60,542 nucleotides of DNA from Caballeronia jiangsuensis (GCA_000648925.1 JFHF01000047.1:1-60542), one strand, 5' to 3'; positions 7,821-16,992 are shown, counted from the stretch's first letter. Made by a program: numbers and translations. Notes: generated from the sequence alone by a model not told the origin.

Positions 7821-8783
7821 ATGAGCACGACGCTCGACTCAACCGTCACCGCACCGATCGCCAACAAGGCGACCCGCATGGATCACCTGGATTGGCTCGA
7901 AGCCGAGTCGATCCACATCATTCGCGAACTCGTCGCGGAATGCAGCAAGCCCGCGCTCCTGTTCTCGGGCGGCAAGGATTCGGTTGTCGTGCTGCATCTC
8001 GCGCTCAAGGCGTTCGGTCTCGGCGCGGGCCGCGCGACCCAGTTGCCGTTCCCGCTGGTGCATATCGACACGGGTCACAACTTCCAGGAAGTGATCGACT
8101 TCCGCGACGCCCGCGCGGCCGAAATCGGCGCGGAACTGGTCGTCGGCCATGTGGAAGATTCGATCAGGAAGGGCACCGTGCGCCTGCGTCGCGAGACGGA
8201 TTCGCGCAATGCCGCGCAAGCGGTGACGCTGCTCGAAACCATCGAGGAATACGGCTATACGGCGATGATCGGCGGTGCACGCCGCGACGAAGAGAAGGCG
8301 CGCGCGAAGGAGCGCATCTTCTCGTTCCGCGACGAATTCGGCCAGTGGGACCCGAAGGCGCAGCGCCCGGAACTGTGGAGCATCTACAACGCGCGTCTGC
8401 ATGCGGGCGAGCATATGCGCGTGTTCCCGATCTCGAACTGGACCGAGCTCGACGTGTGGCAATACATCGCCCGCGAGAAGCTCGAACTGCCGTCGATCTA
8501 CTACGCGCACGACCGCGAGATCATCCGCCGCAACGGTTTGCTCGTGCCGCTCACGCCGCTCACGCCGCTGCGCGAGGGCGAAACGTCGGAAGTGGCGCAA
8601 GTGCGTTTTCGGACCGTCGGCGACATTAGCTGCACGTGCCCGGTCGCGAGCGACGCCGACGATGTCGAGAAGATCATCGCCGAAACGGCCGTGACGGAAA
8701 TCACGGAGCGCGGCGCGACGCGCATGGACGACCAGGCGTCCGAAGCCGCGATGGAACAGCGCAAGAAGCAAGGTTATTTCTAA
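7821..8783 (+). CDS. cysD: Sulfate adenylyltransferase subunit 2 (small, catalytic)
   Basis: 320 residues from the ATG at 7821 (AAAAGGA upstream; an in-frame ATG at 7791 gives a poor leader). ATP-pyrophosphatase fold with PP-loop SGGKDS at residues 49-54, followed by the family block HIDTGHNFQEVIDFRD and the C-terminal RFRTVGDISCTCPV. It makes APS from ATP and sulfate with the GTPase CysN, whose gene follows 28 bases later. Confidence 0.95.
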   Translation: MSTTLDSTVTAPIANKATRMDHLDWLEAESIHIIRELVAECSKPALLFSGGKDSVVVLHLALKAFGLGAGRATQLPFPLVHIDTGHNFQEVIDFRDARAAEIGAELVVGHVEDSIRKGTVRLRRETDSRNAAQAVTLLETIEEYGYTAMIGGARRDEEKARAKERIFSFRDEFGQWDPKAQRPELWSIYNARLHAGEHMRVFPISNWTELDVWQYIAREKLELPSIYYAHDREIIRRNGLLVPLTPLTPLREGETSEVAQVRFRTVGDISCTCPVASDADDVEKIIAETAVTEITERGATRMDDQASEAAMEQRKKQGYF

Positions 8784-8811
8784 GCCACACGCCCCAAGGA
8801 ACGAAAGAATC

Positions 8812-10125
8812 ATGAGCATTTATCAAGCTGAAGACCTGGGCGTGTTGCGCTTCATCACGGCGGGCAGTGTCGACGACGGCAAGAGCACGCTGATCGGCCG
8901 TCTGCTGTACGACAGCAAGGCTGTGCTGTCGGACCAGTTGTCGGCGATCTCGCGTGCGAAGAACAAGCGCACCGTGGGCGATGAAATCGATCTGTCGCTG
9001 CTGACGGACGGCCTCGAAGCCGAGCGCGAACAGGGCATCACCATCGACGTCGCGTATCGCTATTTCGCCACCGCGAAGCGCAAGTTCATCATCGCCGACA
9101 CGCCGGGCCACGAGCAGTACACGCGCAACATGGTGACGGGCGCATCGACGGCGCATGCCGCGATCATTCTCGTCGACGCCACGCGCGTCACGTTCGAGAA
9201 CGGCGTCGCGCAACTGCTGCCGCAGACGAAGCGCCACAGTGCGATCGTCAAGCTGCTCGGCCTGCAGCACGCGATCGTCGCGATCAACAAGATGGATCTG
9301 GTCGATTACAGCGAAGCGCGCTTCAACGAAATCCGCGATGCATATGTCACGCTCGCGCATCAGCTCGGTCTGTCGAACGTGCGCTTCGTGCCGGTGTCAG
9401 CGCTGAAGGGCGACAACATCGTGACGGCGAGCGAGCGCATGCCGTGGTACGCGGGCGAGCCGCTGCTCGATCTGCTCGAATCGCTGCCGGTCGCGCAGCC
9501 GAACGATCAGGCGCTGCGTTTCCCGGTGCAGTGGGTCGCGCGCCAGGACGGCTCGCAGGCCGACGATTTCCGCGGCTACATGGGCCGCGTCGAGGCGGGC
9601 GAAGTGCGCGTCGGCGATTCGATCCTCGTGCTGCCGGCCAATCGTGAAGCGAGCGTCGCCGAGATCATCGCGCCGGTGCCGGGCGGCGTCGCGCCGGTGG
9701 ATCGCGCTTTCGCGGGCCAGACGGTGACGATTCGCCTGACGGAAGACGTCGACGTGTCTCGCGGCGATACGTTCGTGCCGGCATCGCAGAAGGTCGAGCC
9801 GACCAGGAAGCTCGAAGCGGACCTTTGCTGGTTCGACGAAGAGCCGCTCTCGCCGCAGCGCAAGTATCTGCTGAAGCAGACGACCAACACGGTGTTCGCG
9901 CGCATCGGCGCGGTGAAGCAGGTGCTGGATGTGCATACGCTGTCGCATTCGGTCGATCGCACCACGCTCGCGATGAACGATATCGGCCGCGTGGCGCTCA
10001 CGCTGCAGAAGCCTATCGTCGCGGACGAGTACGATACGCATCAGGGCACCGGCGCGTTCGTGCTGATCGACGAGGCGACGCATCACACGGTCGCGGCCGG
10101 TATGATTCGTGCCATTGCTGGCTAA
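8812..10125 (+). CDS. cysN: Sulfate adenylyltransferase subunit 1 (GTPase)
   Basis: 437 residues. EF-Tu-like GTPase that couples GTP hydrolysis to APS formation by CysD. G1 is GSVDDGKST (residues 18-26), G3 is DTPGHEQY and G4 is NKMD. The length ends with the beta-barrel domains. There is no C-terminal APS-kinase (CysC) fusion as found in many CysNC proteins. That fits an APS-type CysH in the same operon, for which PAPS is not needed. Confidence 0.95.
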   Translation: MSIYQAEDLGVLRFITAGSVDDGKSTLIGRLLYDSKAVLSDQLSAISRAKNKRTVGDEIDLSLLTDGLEAEREQGITIDVAYRYFATAKRKFIIADTPGHEQYTRNMVTGASTAHAAIILVDATRVTFENGVAQLLPQTKRHSAIVKLLGLQHAIVAINKMDLVDYSEARFNEIRDAYVTLAHQLGLSNVRFVPVSALKGDNIVTASERMPWYAGEPLLDLLESLPVAQPNDQALRFPVQWVARQDGSQADDFRGYMGRVEAGEVRVGDSILVLPANREASVAEIIAPVPGGVAPVDRAFAGQTVTIRLTEDVDVSRGDTFVPASQKVEPTRKLEADLCWFDEEPLSPQRKYLLKQTTNTVFARIGAVKQVLDVHTLSHSVDRTTLAMNDIGRVALTLQKPIVADEYDTHQGTGAFVLIDEATHHTVAAGMIRAIAG

Positions 10126-10142
10126 TATCGACGGACAAGCGT

Positions 10143-10898
10143 ATGGGTAAGGTCTATCTGATCGGAGCGGGGCCGGGCGCGGCGGATCTCATCACCGTGC
10201 GCGGCATGCGTCTGCTCGAACAGGCGGATGTCGTGTTGCACGATGCGCTCGTAGAATCTGCGATGCTCGACTACGCGCCGAATGCGAAAAGGATCGCCGT
10301 CGGCAAGCGTTGCGGACAGCGTTCGACGGCCCAGCATTTCATCAACAAGCAGATCGTCGATGCGGCGCTGGAGCATGGCGTCGTCGTGCGTCTGAAGGGC
10401 GGCGATCCGATGCTCTTTGGCCGCGCGGACGAGGAAATGCGCGCGCTCGAAGCGGCGGGCATCGAATTCGAAGTGGTGCCGGGCATCACGGCGGCGCTCG
10501 CGAGCGCCGCGACGCTCAAGCGCTCGCTGACGCTGCGAGGCGTGGCGCGCAGCGTCGCGCTGGCCACGCATTCGCGCGCCGCCGACAGCGATGAAATCCG
10601 CGAGCAGGCAAAGGCGGATTCGCTCGTGTTCTACATGGGACGTGACAGCGCGCCGGATATCGCGCAACAGCTCATCGATGCGGGCCGGCCGGGCTCGACG
10701 CCGGTGGCGATCGTCGAAGCGTGCAGCACGCCGCGCGAACGCACGCTGACGTTGACGCTGGCGCGCATGGCGCTGGGCGAGGCGCAGGATTGGCTGGACC
10801 CGTCGCAGCCGAGTTTGCTGATGATCGGCGAGGCGTTTCGCGAGCGGGCGGCGGCCAAGGCGAAGGTGCATCTGAAGGGGATGCAGGCGGCGGCGTGA
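10143..10898 (+). CDS. cobA: Uroporphyrinogen-III C-methyltransferase (SUMT)
   Basis: 251 residues from the ATG at 10143, 17 bases after cysN. SAM-dependent methylation of uroporphyrinogen III to precorrin-2, the entry to siroheme. Family blocks: VYLIGAGPGAADLITVRG (residues 3-20), VVRLKGGDPMLFGR, and EVVPGITAALASAA. It is a stand-alone SUMT, with no CysG oxidase/chelatase domains. It supplies the siroheme of CysI in the same operon, and a chelatase gene lies about 0.8 kb further on. Last gene of the operon. Confidence 0.94.
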   Translation: MGKVYLIGAGPGAADLITVRGMRLLEQADVVLHDALVESAMLDYAPNAKRIAVGKRCGQRSTAQHFINKQIVDAALEHGVVVRLKGGDPMLFGRADEEMRALEAAGIEFEVVPGITAALASAATLKRSLTLRGVARSVALATHSRAADSDEIREQAKADSLVFYMGRDSAPDIAQQLIDAGRPGSTPVAIVEACSTPRERTLTLTLARMALGEAQDWLDPSQPSLLMIGEAFRERAAAKAKVHLKGMQAAA

Positions 10899-10922
10899 TG
10901 CTGGTTCGGCTGGCGGATAAAC

Positions 10923-10957
10923 AAAAAAATGCGCACCGGAGACGGTGCGCTTTTTTG
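10923..10957. terminator. Bidirectional terminator between cobA and the toxin gene
   Basis: Perfect stem GCGCACCG/CGGTGCGC with a four-base loop (10931-10950), with an A-run on the left and a T-run on the right. It can stop both the cys operon and the leftward toxin-antitoxin transcript. Confidence 0.9.
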
Positions 10958-10974
10958 TTTCCGGACCTCGTGAT

Positions 10975-11397
10975 TCAAAAGTCTACGAGCCGGATTTTCT
11001 TCTTTTTTGAATTAGCCGCCAGAACGGTATCGAGCGTGGCCATCGTCTTTGCCTTGCAGTCCAGTGCGGTAGCGAGATGAAGCGCGTCTCCCGCACGGAG
11101 CCCGGTCGATGCGTCGAGCGTGAGAACGGCTGCATGATGGAACACCGGCGGCTCGATCGGCGTGAGTTGCAGATCGCTCGCGCACATTCGTTCGAAGCTG
11201 CGCCACGCAAAAGCGGACTGATCTTCGGTCATCTGACCGCTTCGCCGCTTGATGCCGAGCGCGCTGGCAAACTCGGTGACGCACCACGCTCCGGAAATCA
11301 GTTCGTCCCTGACGGACGCGTACCAGCTCGAAACGGCGGCGGTCATGCGTTCGCGGACGCATAACGTGACCAGAACGCTCGTATCGACGTAAATCAT
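10975..11397 (-). CDS. vapC: PIN-domain toxin, VapC type
   Basis: 140 residues starting at MIYVDTSVLV; the in-frame upstream extension is low-quality sequence overlapping the antitoxin gene. PIN-domain acidic residues are in place: D5, E42, D104 (GDALH) and D123 (TLDTVL). Such toxins are Mg-dependent ribonucleases. Its start overlaps the antitoxin stop by one base (TGATG), so translation is coupled. The tail is Lys-rich (NSKKKKIRLVDF). Confidence 0.88.
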   Translation of the reverse strand: MIYVDTSVLVTLCVRERMTAAVSSWYASVRDELISGAWCVTEFASALGIKRRSGQMTEDQSAFAWRSFERMCASDLQLTPIEPPVFHHAAVLTLDASTGLRAGDALHLATALDCKAKTMATLDTVLAANSKKKKIRLVDF

Positions 11398-11642
11398 CAG
11401 TAGCGCGCGCCTCTGCGGAGTTCGTCGATGACGGAATCGGTCATCGGCATGGCGTCGCGTGTTTCGGCCAATTCTTCCGCGAACGCCCGGCGGTCCCATT
11501 TGGCGGCACGAAGGCAGATTCCGCCGTCCACCGTGAGGTTGACCTGCACCTGGTCGCCCTCGGAAAGGCCGGTGTGCCGCAGATAGTCGGCGGGGATGCG
11601 CACTGCGAGGCTATTGCCCCATTTAGAGATGAGCAGGTTCAT
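11397..11642 (-). CDS. vapB: AbrB/MazE-fold antitoxin, VapB type
   Basis: 81 residues. The N-terminal swapped-hairpin DNA-binding domain is plain: ISKWGNSLAVRIPADYLRHTGLSEGDQVQV (residues 5-34, shown here in part by its KWGNS and GDQVQV landmarks). The C-terminal half (WDRRAFAEELAETRD) is the likely toxin-binding part. It neutralises the downstream PIN toxin and probably represses its own promoter through the palindrome 12 bases upstream. Confidence 0.87.
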   Translation of the reverse strand: MNLLISKWGNSLAVRIPADYLRHTGLSEGDQVQVNLTVDGGICLRAAKWDRRAFAEELAETRDAMPMTDSVIDELRRGARY

Positions 11643-11653
11643 GCGGAACTCGA

Positions 11654-11679
11654 TCGGATATACGAAACGGTATATCCGA
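11654..11679. promoter_or_regulatory. Operator palindrome of the toxin-antitoxin operon
   Basis: TCGGATATAC and its exact reverse complement GTATATCCGA are separated by six bases. The site lies 12 bases upstream of the antitoxin start codon. The position and perfect symmetry fit autoregulation by the dimeric antitoxin. The site is a prediction. Confidence 0.7.
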
Positions 11680-11732
11680 GTATATGCTTTTCGAGTTGCG
11701 TGGCGCCACTCGGCCGAACGGCCAGCGCTGAA

Positions 11733-12104
11733 CTACCGACCGACCTGCCGCAAACAATACTGCGCCACCGCATCGAGCACCGCATCGTCCTCCCCGACTG
11801 CCGTCGCGCAGGAAATGTCGACATCCGGATGCGCCGCCCGGCACTTCTCGACGATTTCCGGCAAATCCTTCCTCACATGTCCGCCTTGCCCGAAGAACAC
11901 GGGCACGACCGTGATCGCATCGCAGCCATCGGCGGCCAACTGCGCGACCGCGGTGGGCAAATCGGGCGACATCAATTCGAGAAACGCCAGTGAAACCGGT
12001 TCACCGCGCACGCCGCGCAGCTTCACGGCAAGGCGCTCGAACGGCTCGGCCCAGCGCGGATCGCGTGCGCCGTGGCCGAACAGGATGATGCCGTGCGTCT
12101 TCAT
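11733..12104 (-). CDS. Sirohydrochlorin chelatase, short CbiX/SirB type
   Basis: 123 residues, the length of single-domain CbiX-S proteins. Metal and substrate ligands H11 (FGHGARD) and H76 (GQGGHVRKDLP) are present. It inserts Fe2+ (siroheme) or Co2+ into sirohydrochlorin. With cobA and sulfite reductase close by and no early corrin-ring genes here, the siroheme iron role is favoured, but metal choice cannot be read from sequence. Confidence 0.86.
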   Translation of the reverse strand: MKTHGIILFGHGARDPRWAEPFERLAVKLRGVRGEPVSLAFLELMSPDLPTAVAQLAADGCDAITVVPVFFGQGGHVRKDLPEIVEKCRAAHPDVDISCATAVGEDDAVLDAVAQYCLRQVGR

Positions 12105-12126
12105 CGCGCGCTCCTCGGAAGAAACG

Positions 12127-13275
12127 TCAGTGCCGCTCCACCCACTTCAGGCCCACCAGCCCGATCACGAGATAGGCGAGGGCAGGCGCCGCCGCGGTGA
12201 TCGGCGCGGGCCACGTGTTCAGATTGCCGATATGCGAGAACAGCGTGTTGAAGAGCTGGAAGCTCATGCCGATCATGATGCCGCCGAACACCTTCATGCC
12301 GACCACGCCTGCGCGCGTATGCAGATACGCGAACGGCAGCGAAAGAATCAGCATCACGAATACCGCGAACGGATAGAGAATCTTGCGCCAGAACGCGATC
12401 TGATACCGCTGCGTATCCTGATGATTTTCCGTCAGATGCTGGATATAGCGGAACAGATTGAACATCGACATCCGATCCGGCGACACCAGCAGCACCGACA
12501 GAATCTGCGGCGTCAGCTCAGAGCGCAACGAATACTCGGGCAGCGTGGTCTGCGTCGCGCGGTAGACCGGGTTCAACGCGTCGCCGGGATTCGCCGCTTG
12601 CGGGGCAGCGTCGTTCAGTTGCGTGTCCGTCACGCCCGTGAGCTTCCAGTGGCCCGGCGGCTCATACACGCCGCTCTTCGCAATGCGCACGTTCGTCAGC
12701 CGGAACTTCGAGTCGAATTCGTAGATGCGCACGTTGGCGATCGTCGTGTCGGGATTGAGCGTGCCGACGTTGACGAAGCGCGTGACCTGCTCGCCGTTCT
12801 CCTTGGCCGTCAACGTGTCCTTCACCCATACGCCCGACTGAAAATTCGACGACACCGACGACCCGAGCGCCTCCAGCCGCACGCGCTCGGACAACTGGTC
12901 CGTGTAAGGCCCGACCACTTCGCCGATCAGATACGTGATGAGCACCATCGGAACGCCGATCTTCAGGAGCGAACGCAGCGCGGCGCCGGTCGAGAGCCCC
13001 GACACGCGGAAGATCGTGAACTCCGAAGCCGCCGCCATCTGCGCGAACACGTAGATGGCCGAAATGAGCGCGGCGACGGGAATGATCTCGTAGAAGCGCG
13101 AAGGCGTCTGCAGCGCGACGCGCAGCACCGCGAGCGTGAACTTGTAATTGCCGTGTCCGACCGTGTTCAGTTCATTGATCAGGTCGAAGAAGAAGAACAG
13201 GCCCGAGAACGCGAACAGGATGAAGATGAACGCGAGATAGATCTGGCGCGCGAAATATCGTTCGTAGATGCGCAT
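12127..13275 (-). CDS. lptG: LPS export ABC permease LptG
   Basis: 382 residues. YjgP/YjgQ-family inner-membrane permease that, with LptF and LptB2, drives lipopolysaccharide to the LptC-A-D bridge. It starts RIYERYFARQIYLAF and has hydrophobic segments at the N-terminus (about 15-35, 60-80, 100-120) and C-terminus (three helices in the last 110 residues), with the periplasmic beta-jellyroll between. It follows lptF by four bases. Confidence 0.93.
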   Translation of the reverse strand: MRIYERYFARQIYLAFIFILFAFSGLFFFFDLINELNTVGHGNYKFTLAVLRVALQTPSRFYEIIPVAALISAIYVFAQMAAASEFTIFRVSGLSTGAALRSLLKIGVPMVLITYLIGEVVGPYTDQLSERVRLEALGSSVSSNFQSGVWVKDTLTAKENGEQVTRFVNVGTLNPDTTIANVRIYEFDSKFRLTNVRIAKSGVYEPPGHWKLTGVTDTQLNDAAPQAANPGDALNPVYRATQTTLPEYSLRSELTPQILSVLLVSPDRMSMFNLFRYIQHLTENHQDTQRYQIAFWRKILYPFAVFVMLILSLPFAYLHTRAGVVGMKVFGGIMIGMSFQLFNTLFSHIGNLNTWPAPITAAAPALAYLVIGLVGLKWVERH

Positions 13276-13279
13276 CGCG

Positions 13280-14371
13280 TCAGGCCCCCTTCGACAGCGA
13301 CGGGAGCTTGAAGAGCGGCCGGTTACGGATCCGCAGCCAGAAGATGAACGCGACGAGCGCGCCGACCACGATATGCAGCCCGACGAGACCCAAGCCGAAC
13401 GACAGCTTGCCCTGTTCGATCCACGACTGCACGACGTTCAGCAGATTCGAATAGGTGAGGTAGATCAGCACGGCCATCACGAGATTGATCGTGCGGCTGC
13501 GGCGCGGGTTCTGATAGGAAAGTGGAATGGCGAGCAACATCAGATTGATGGCGATGAGCGGCAGACCCATGCGCCACGCGAACTCCGCGAGATTTTCCTG
13601 AGTAGGATTGGCGAGCAGATCCGGCGTGGAGATGCCCGTCGTGGTCGGCGTATTCACGAACTGGTGACTCATTATCTTCACACCGTAGCGCTCAAACTCC
13701 ATGATGCGGAAGTTCGGCTGGCCCGGCTCGCCGTCGTACCGGCGGCCGTTGTCGAGCACGATGAAGCGGTCGCCGTCGGGGCGCGTTTCGGTATGACCGT
13801 TCTTCGAGACGATCACGTTGACCTTGCCGCCTTCCGTGCTCGTGACGAACACGTTCTCGACGTGCCCCTGATCCGGCGACATCTTCTCGATGAAGAACAC
13901 GCGATGGCTCGACGGCGATTCGCGGAACTGTCCCGGCGCGAGCAGCGACACTTCATCGCGCTGCTGAAAGCGCTGCTTGATGAGCTTGCTCTGCTGGTTC
14001 GACCACGGCCATCCGACGAACGCGAAGAACATGATGAGGATGATGATCGGCGTGGAGAACACGGCAATCGGCTTGATGAGCTGCGTCTGACTCACGCCCG
14101 ACGCGAGCCACACGACCATTTCCGAGTCGCGATACCAGCGCGTGAGCACGAAGAGAATGGAGACGAACAGCGTCACGATCAGCATGACCGCGAGATAGCC
14201 GATGACGGTGAGCCCGATCAGCACGACGACGTCTTTCGGGTCGATCTGACCTTGCGCCGCGAAGCCGACGATGCGGATCATCATCGTCGTGAGCATGATC
14301 GTGAGCAGCACCATGAACACGGCGCCGGCCGTGTACGCGAGTTCGCGCTGCAGGGAGCGTTCGAAGATCAT
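13280..14371 (-). CDS. lptF: LPS export ABC permease LptF
   Basis: 363 residues from the ATG at 14371 (MIFERSLQRELAYTAG, the usual LptF start). The open frame continues far upstream through the antisense of pepA, but that part is a shadow. Six hydrophobic segments flank a periplasmic jellyroll (residues about 125-255, FVTSTEGGKVNVIVSKNG). Partner of LptG. Transcribed divergently from pepA, an arrangement conserved in proteobacteria. Confidence 0.93.
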   Translation of the reverse strand: MIFERSLQRELAYTAGAVFMVLLTIMLTTMMIRIVGFAAQGQIDPKDVVVLIGLTVIGYLAVMLIVTLFVSILFVLTRWYRDSEMVVWLASGVSQTQLIKPIAVFSTPIIILIMFFAFVGWPWSNQQSKLIKQRFQQRDEVSLLAPGQFRESPSSHRVFFIEKMSPDQGHVENVFVTSTEGGKVNVIVSKNGHTETRPDGDRFIVLDNGRRYDGEPGQPNFRIMEFERYGVKIMSHQFVNTPTTTGISTPDLLANPTQENLAEFAWRMGLPLIAINLMLLAIPLSYQNPRRSRTINLVMAVLIYLTYSNLLNVVQSWIEQGKLSFGLGLVGLHIVVGALVAFIFWLRIRNRPLFKLPSLSKGA

Positions 14372-14542
14372 TGAATTTTTGCTTGGAGCCGGCGGCGATG
14401 CGGAAATCTTGCACGCATCTCGTGGCTTACGGGAAGGGTATTCGCTTACCCTCACGCCGCCCGCCTGTGACCGCCGCGGAAAAAATAGCGGATAATTGCG
14501 GCTTTCATCCTTCAGCCAAGATTTTATCCGAGGATAAGCGCG

Positions 14543-16066
14543 ATGGACTTTAGCATAAAAGCCTGTGATTGGAGCAAGGGCGAGGCAAATGGTTTCCTTA
14601 CCGGGAAGTCGGATGTCATCGTGCTCGGCATCTTCGAAGCGCAGACGCTCACGGGCGCCGCGCGCGACATGGACGTCGCCACTAAAGGCCTGATTTCGCG
14701 CGTCGTGAAAGCCGGCGACATGAGCGGCCGCGCGGGCACGACCCTGATGGTGCCGGAAGTCACGGGCATCGGCGCATCGCGGGTGCTGCTCGTCGGTCTC
14801 GGCAAGCAGGACGCCTTCAATCAGAAAGCCTATGGCGAAGCCGTGCGCGCCGCGTGGCGCGTGGTGCTCGGCTCGAAAATCGGTCAGGCGACCTTCACGC
14901 TCGCGCAACTGCCGATCCAGGAACGCACCGGCGACTGGGCCGTGCGCGCCGCGATCCTCGCGCTGCGCGAGCTGACCTACAAGTTCACCCAGATGAAGAG
15001 CAAGCCGGACAACGGCGCGCGCTCGCTCAAGAAGATCGTGTTCAGCATCGATTCCGCCGACGAGAAAGCCGCCAAGGTCGCGGTGAAGCAGGGCGTCGCG
15101 ATCGCGAACGGCATGGACCTCACGCGCGATCTCGGCAATCTGCCGCCGAACGTCTGCACGCCGACGTATCTCGGACAGACCGCGAAGAAGCTCGGCCGCG
15201 ATTTCAAGCTGAAGGTCGAAGTGCTCGGCCAGAAGCAGATCGAAGCGCTCAACATGGGCTCGTTCCTGTCGGTCGCGAAGGGCTCGGTCGAGCCGCCGCA
15301 GTTCATCGTCATGCATTACCAGGGCGCGGGCGCGGCCGCGAAGGGCAAGAACGCGCCGGTCGTGCTGGTCGGCAAGGGCATCACGTTCGATTCGGGCGGC
15401 ATCTCGATCAAGCCGGGCGAGGCGATGGACGAGATGAAATATGACATGTGCGGCGCGGGCTCCGTGTTCGGCACGATGCGCGCGGTCGCCGAGATGGGCC
15501 TCAAGCTCAACGTGATCGGCGTGATCCCGACCTGCGAGAACATGCCCGCGGGCAACGCGGTGAAGCCGGGCGACATCATCACCGCGATGAACGGCACGAC
15601 CATCGAAGTGCTCAACACCGACGCCGAAGGCCGCCTCATCCTGTGCGACGCGCTGACCTACGCGGAGCGCTTCAAGCCCGCCGCCGTGGTCGATATCGCG
15701 ACGCTGACGGGCGCGTGCATCATCGCGCTGGGTCACCACAACACGGGCCTCTTCTCGAAGGACGATGCGCTCGCGGGCGAACTGCTCGACGCGTCGCGCG
15801 AGGCGGTCGATCCGGCGTGGCGTCTGCCGCTCGACGACGAGTATCAGGATCAGCTCAAGTCGAATTTCGCGGATGTCGCGAACATCGGCGGACGTCCGGC
15901 GGGCAGCGTAACGGCGGCGTGCTTCCTGTCGCGCTTCGCGACGGCTTATCCGTGGGCGCACCTCGATATCGCCGGAACCGCGTGGAAGAGCGGCGCGGCG
16001 AAGGGCGCGACGGGCCGTCCCGTGCCGCTGCTCTCGCAGTTCCTGATCGATCGCGCCGGCGCCTGA
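14543..16066 (+). CDS. pepA: Leucyl aminopeptidase (M17)
   Basis: 507 residues. Hexameric two-metal aminopeptidase. The C-terminal catalytic domain has the M17 blocks VLVGKGITFDSGGISIKP, DEMKYDMCGAG and the signature NTDAEGRLIL near residue 357. In many bacteria PepA also binds DNA. Divergent from lptF. Confidence 0.96.
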   Translation: MDFSIKACDWSKGEANGFLTGKSDVIVLGIFEAQTLTGAARDMDVATKGLISRVVKAGDMSGRAGTTLMVPEVTGIGASRVLLVGLGKQDAFNQKAYGEAVRAAWRVVLGSKIGQATFTLAQLPIQERTGDWAVRAAILALRELTYKFTQMKSKPDNGARSLKKIVFSIDSADEKAAKVAVKQGVAIANGMDLTRDLGNLPPNVCTPTYLGQTAKKLGRDFKLKVEVLGQKQIEALNMGSFLSVAKGSVEPPQFIVMHYQGAGAAAKGKNAPVVLVGKGITFDSGGISIKPGEAMDEMKYDMCGAGSVFGTMRAVAEMGLKLNVIGVIPTCENMPAGNAVKPGDIITAMNGTTIEVLNTDAEGRLILCDALTYAERFKPAAVVDIATLTGACIIALGHHNTGLFSKDDALAGELLDASREAVDPAWRLPLDDEYQDQLKSNFADVANIGGRPAGSVTAACFLSRFATAYPWAHLDIAGTAWKSGAAKGATGRPVPLLSQFLIDRAGA

Positions 16067-16073
16067 AGCAGGC

Positions 16074-16490
16074 ATGACGCGCATCGACTTTCATACGAAT
16101 GTCGGCGATCCGCTCGCGTACGCCTGCCGCCTCGCGCGCAAGGCGTACCTGAGCGGCAAGCCGCTCGTCGTGCTCGCCGAACCGCAGCGCCTCGCTGCGT
16201 TCGACGAGCAGTTGTGGACTTTCCAGCCACTCGAATTCGTGCCGCACTGCATGGCGAAGAGTCCGCTCGCGGAGGACACGCCCGTGGTGCTCACGTCGAA
16301 TCTGGACGACGCGCCGCATCATCAGGTGCTCGTGAATCTCGGCGCGCCGGTGCCCGCGCAGTTCGCGCGCTTCGAGCGGCTCGTGGAGATCGTCGGCAGC
16401 GAGGGCGATGAACTCGCCGCGGGCCGCGAGCGCTATCGGTTCTATCGCGATCGCGGCTATGTCATCGATACGCACAATCAGGGCGGTTAG
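16074..16490 (+). CDS. holC: DNA polymerase III chi subunit
   Basis: 138 residues, typical length. HolC links the clamp loader to SSB. Recognised from MTRIDFHTNVGDPLAYACRL at the N-terminus and TPVVLTSNLDDAPHHQVLVNL in the middle. It starts eight bases after pepA, the common order in betaproteobacteria. Confidence 0.92.
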   Translation: MTRIDFHTNVGDPLAYACRLARKAYLSGKPLVVLAEPQRLAAFDEQLWTFQPLEFVPHCMAKSPLAEDTPVVLTSNLDDAPHHQVLVNLGAPVPAQFARFERLVEIVGSEGDELAAGRERYRFYRDRGYVIDTHNQGG

Positions 16491-16602
16491 CCGCACAGAG
16501 GCCGCGTCCCTGCTGCACTAAGCTCTGCTCACACATGGCGCTTCGCGTGAGACCCGAGTCAGCACGGACGCGCACACGCTGGCCGACAGGAGACCTTTGA
16601 AT

Positions 16603-16944
16603 ATGACCGACAAGCCCGAATCCTTCGATTCGTCCATCCCCGTTCTGACCGATGTCGTCGTGCCCGGCAAGCCGGAGTACGCGCGCGCGCCTTCCGCCGA
16701 TGAAGCCGCGATCGAATACGACGCGGAGCGCATCGCCGAGCGGCTGCGCGGCCGCTTCACGAGCTTCCTGACGGGCGATGCCCGCGCGCTGATCGAAGAC
16801 CGCTGCCGCGAAGTGCTGCGCGAGCAATCGACGCAACTCGTGTCCGCGATCACGCGCGAAGTCGCGATGGCGCTCGAAGGGCGGATGAGCGAATGGGTGC
16901 GCGACGCGGTTGAGGACGAACTGCGTCGCCAGCGGGGCGAATGA
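16603..16944 (+). CDS. DUF2486-type hypothetical protein
   Basis: 113 residues from the ATG at 16603 (AGGAGA eight bases upstream). The N-terminus is Pro/Asp-rich (SSIPVLTDVVVPG, a hallmark of this small family). The C-terminal 70 residues are amphipathic and helical (CREVLREQSTQLVSAITREVA). Soluble; function unknown. Found downstream of holC in related genomes. Confidence 0.75.
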   Translation: MTDKPESFDSSIPVLTDVVVPGKPEYARAPSADEAAIEYDAERIAERLRGRFTSFLTGDARALIEDRCREVLREQSTQLVSAITREVAMALEGRMSEWVRDAVEDELRRQRGE

Positions 16945-16968
16945 GCGCGTTTCATGCGGAATGAAGAA

Positions 16969-16992
16969 GGGGCGCACGCGCGCCCCTTTTTT
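16969..16992 (+). terminator. Rho-independent terminator after the pepA-holC group
   Basis: Stem GGGGCGC/GCGCCCC with a four-base loop, followed by TTTTTT on the plus strand. It separates the group from convergent ilvD. Confidence 0.85.

Noticed and set aside
13280..16084. A 934-codon minus-strand frame joining lptF with sequence antisense to pepA
   Set aside because: Only the part from 14371 leftwards has LptF features; the rest mirrors pepA and has shadow composition.
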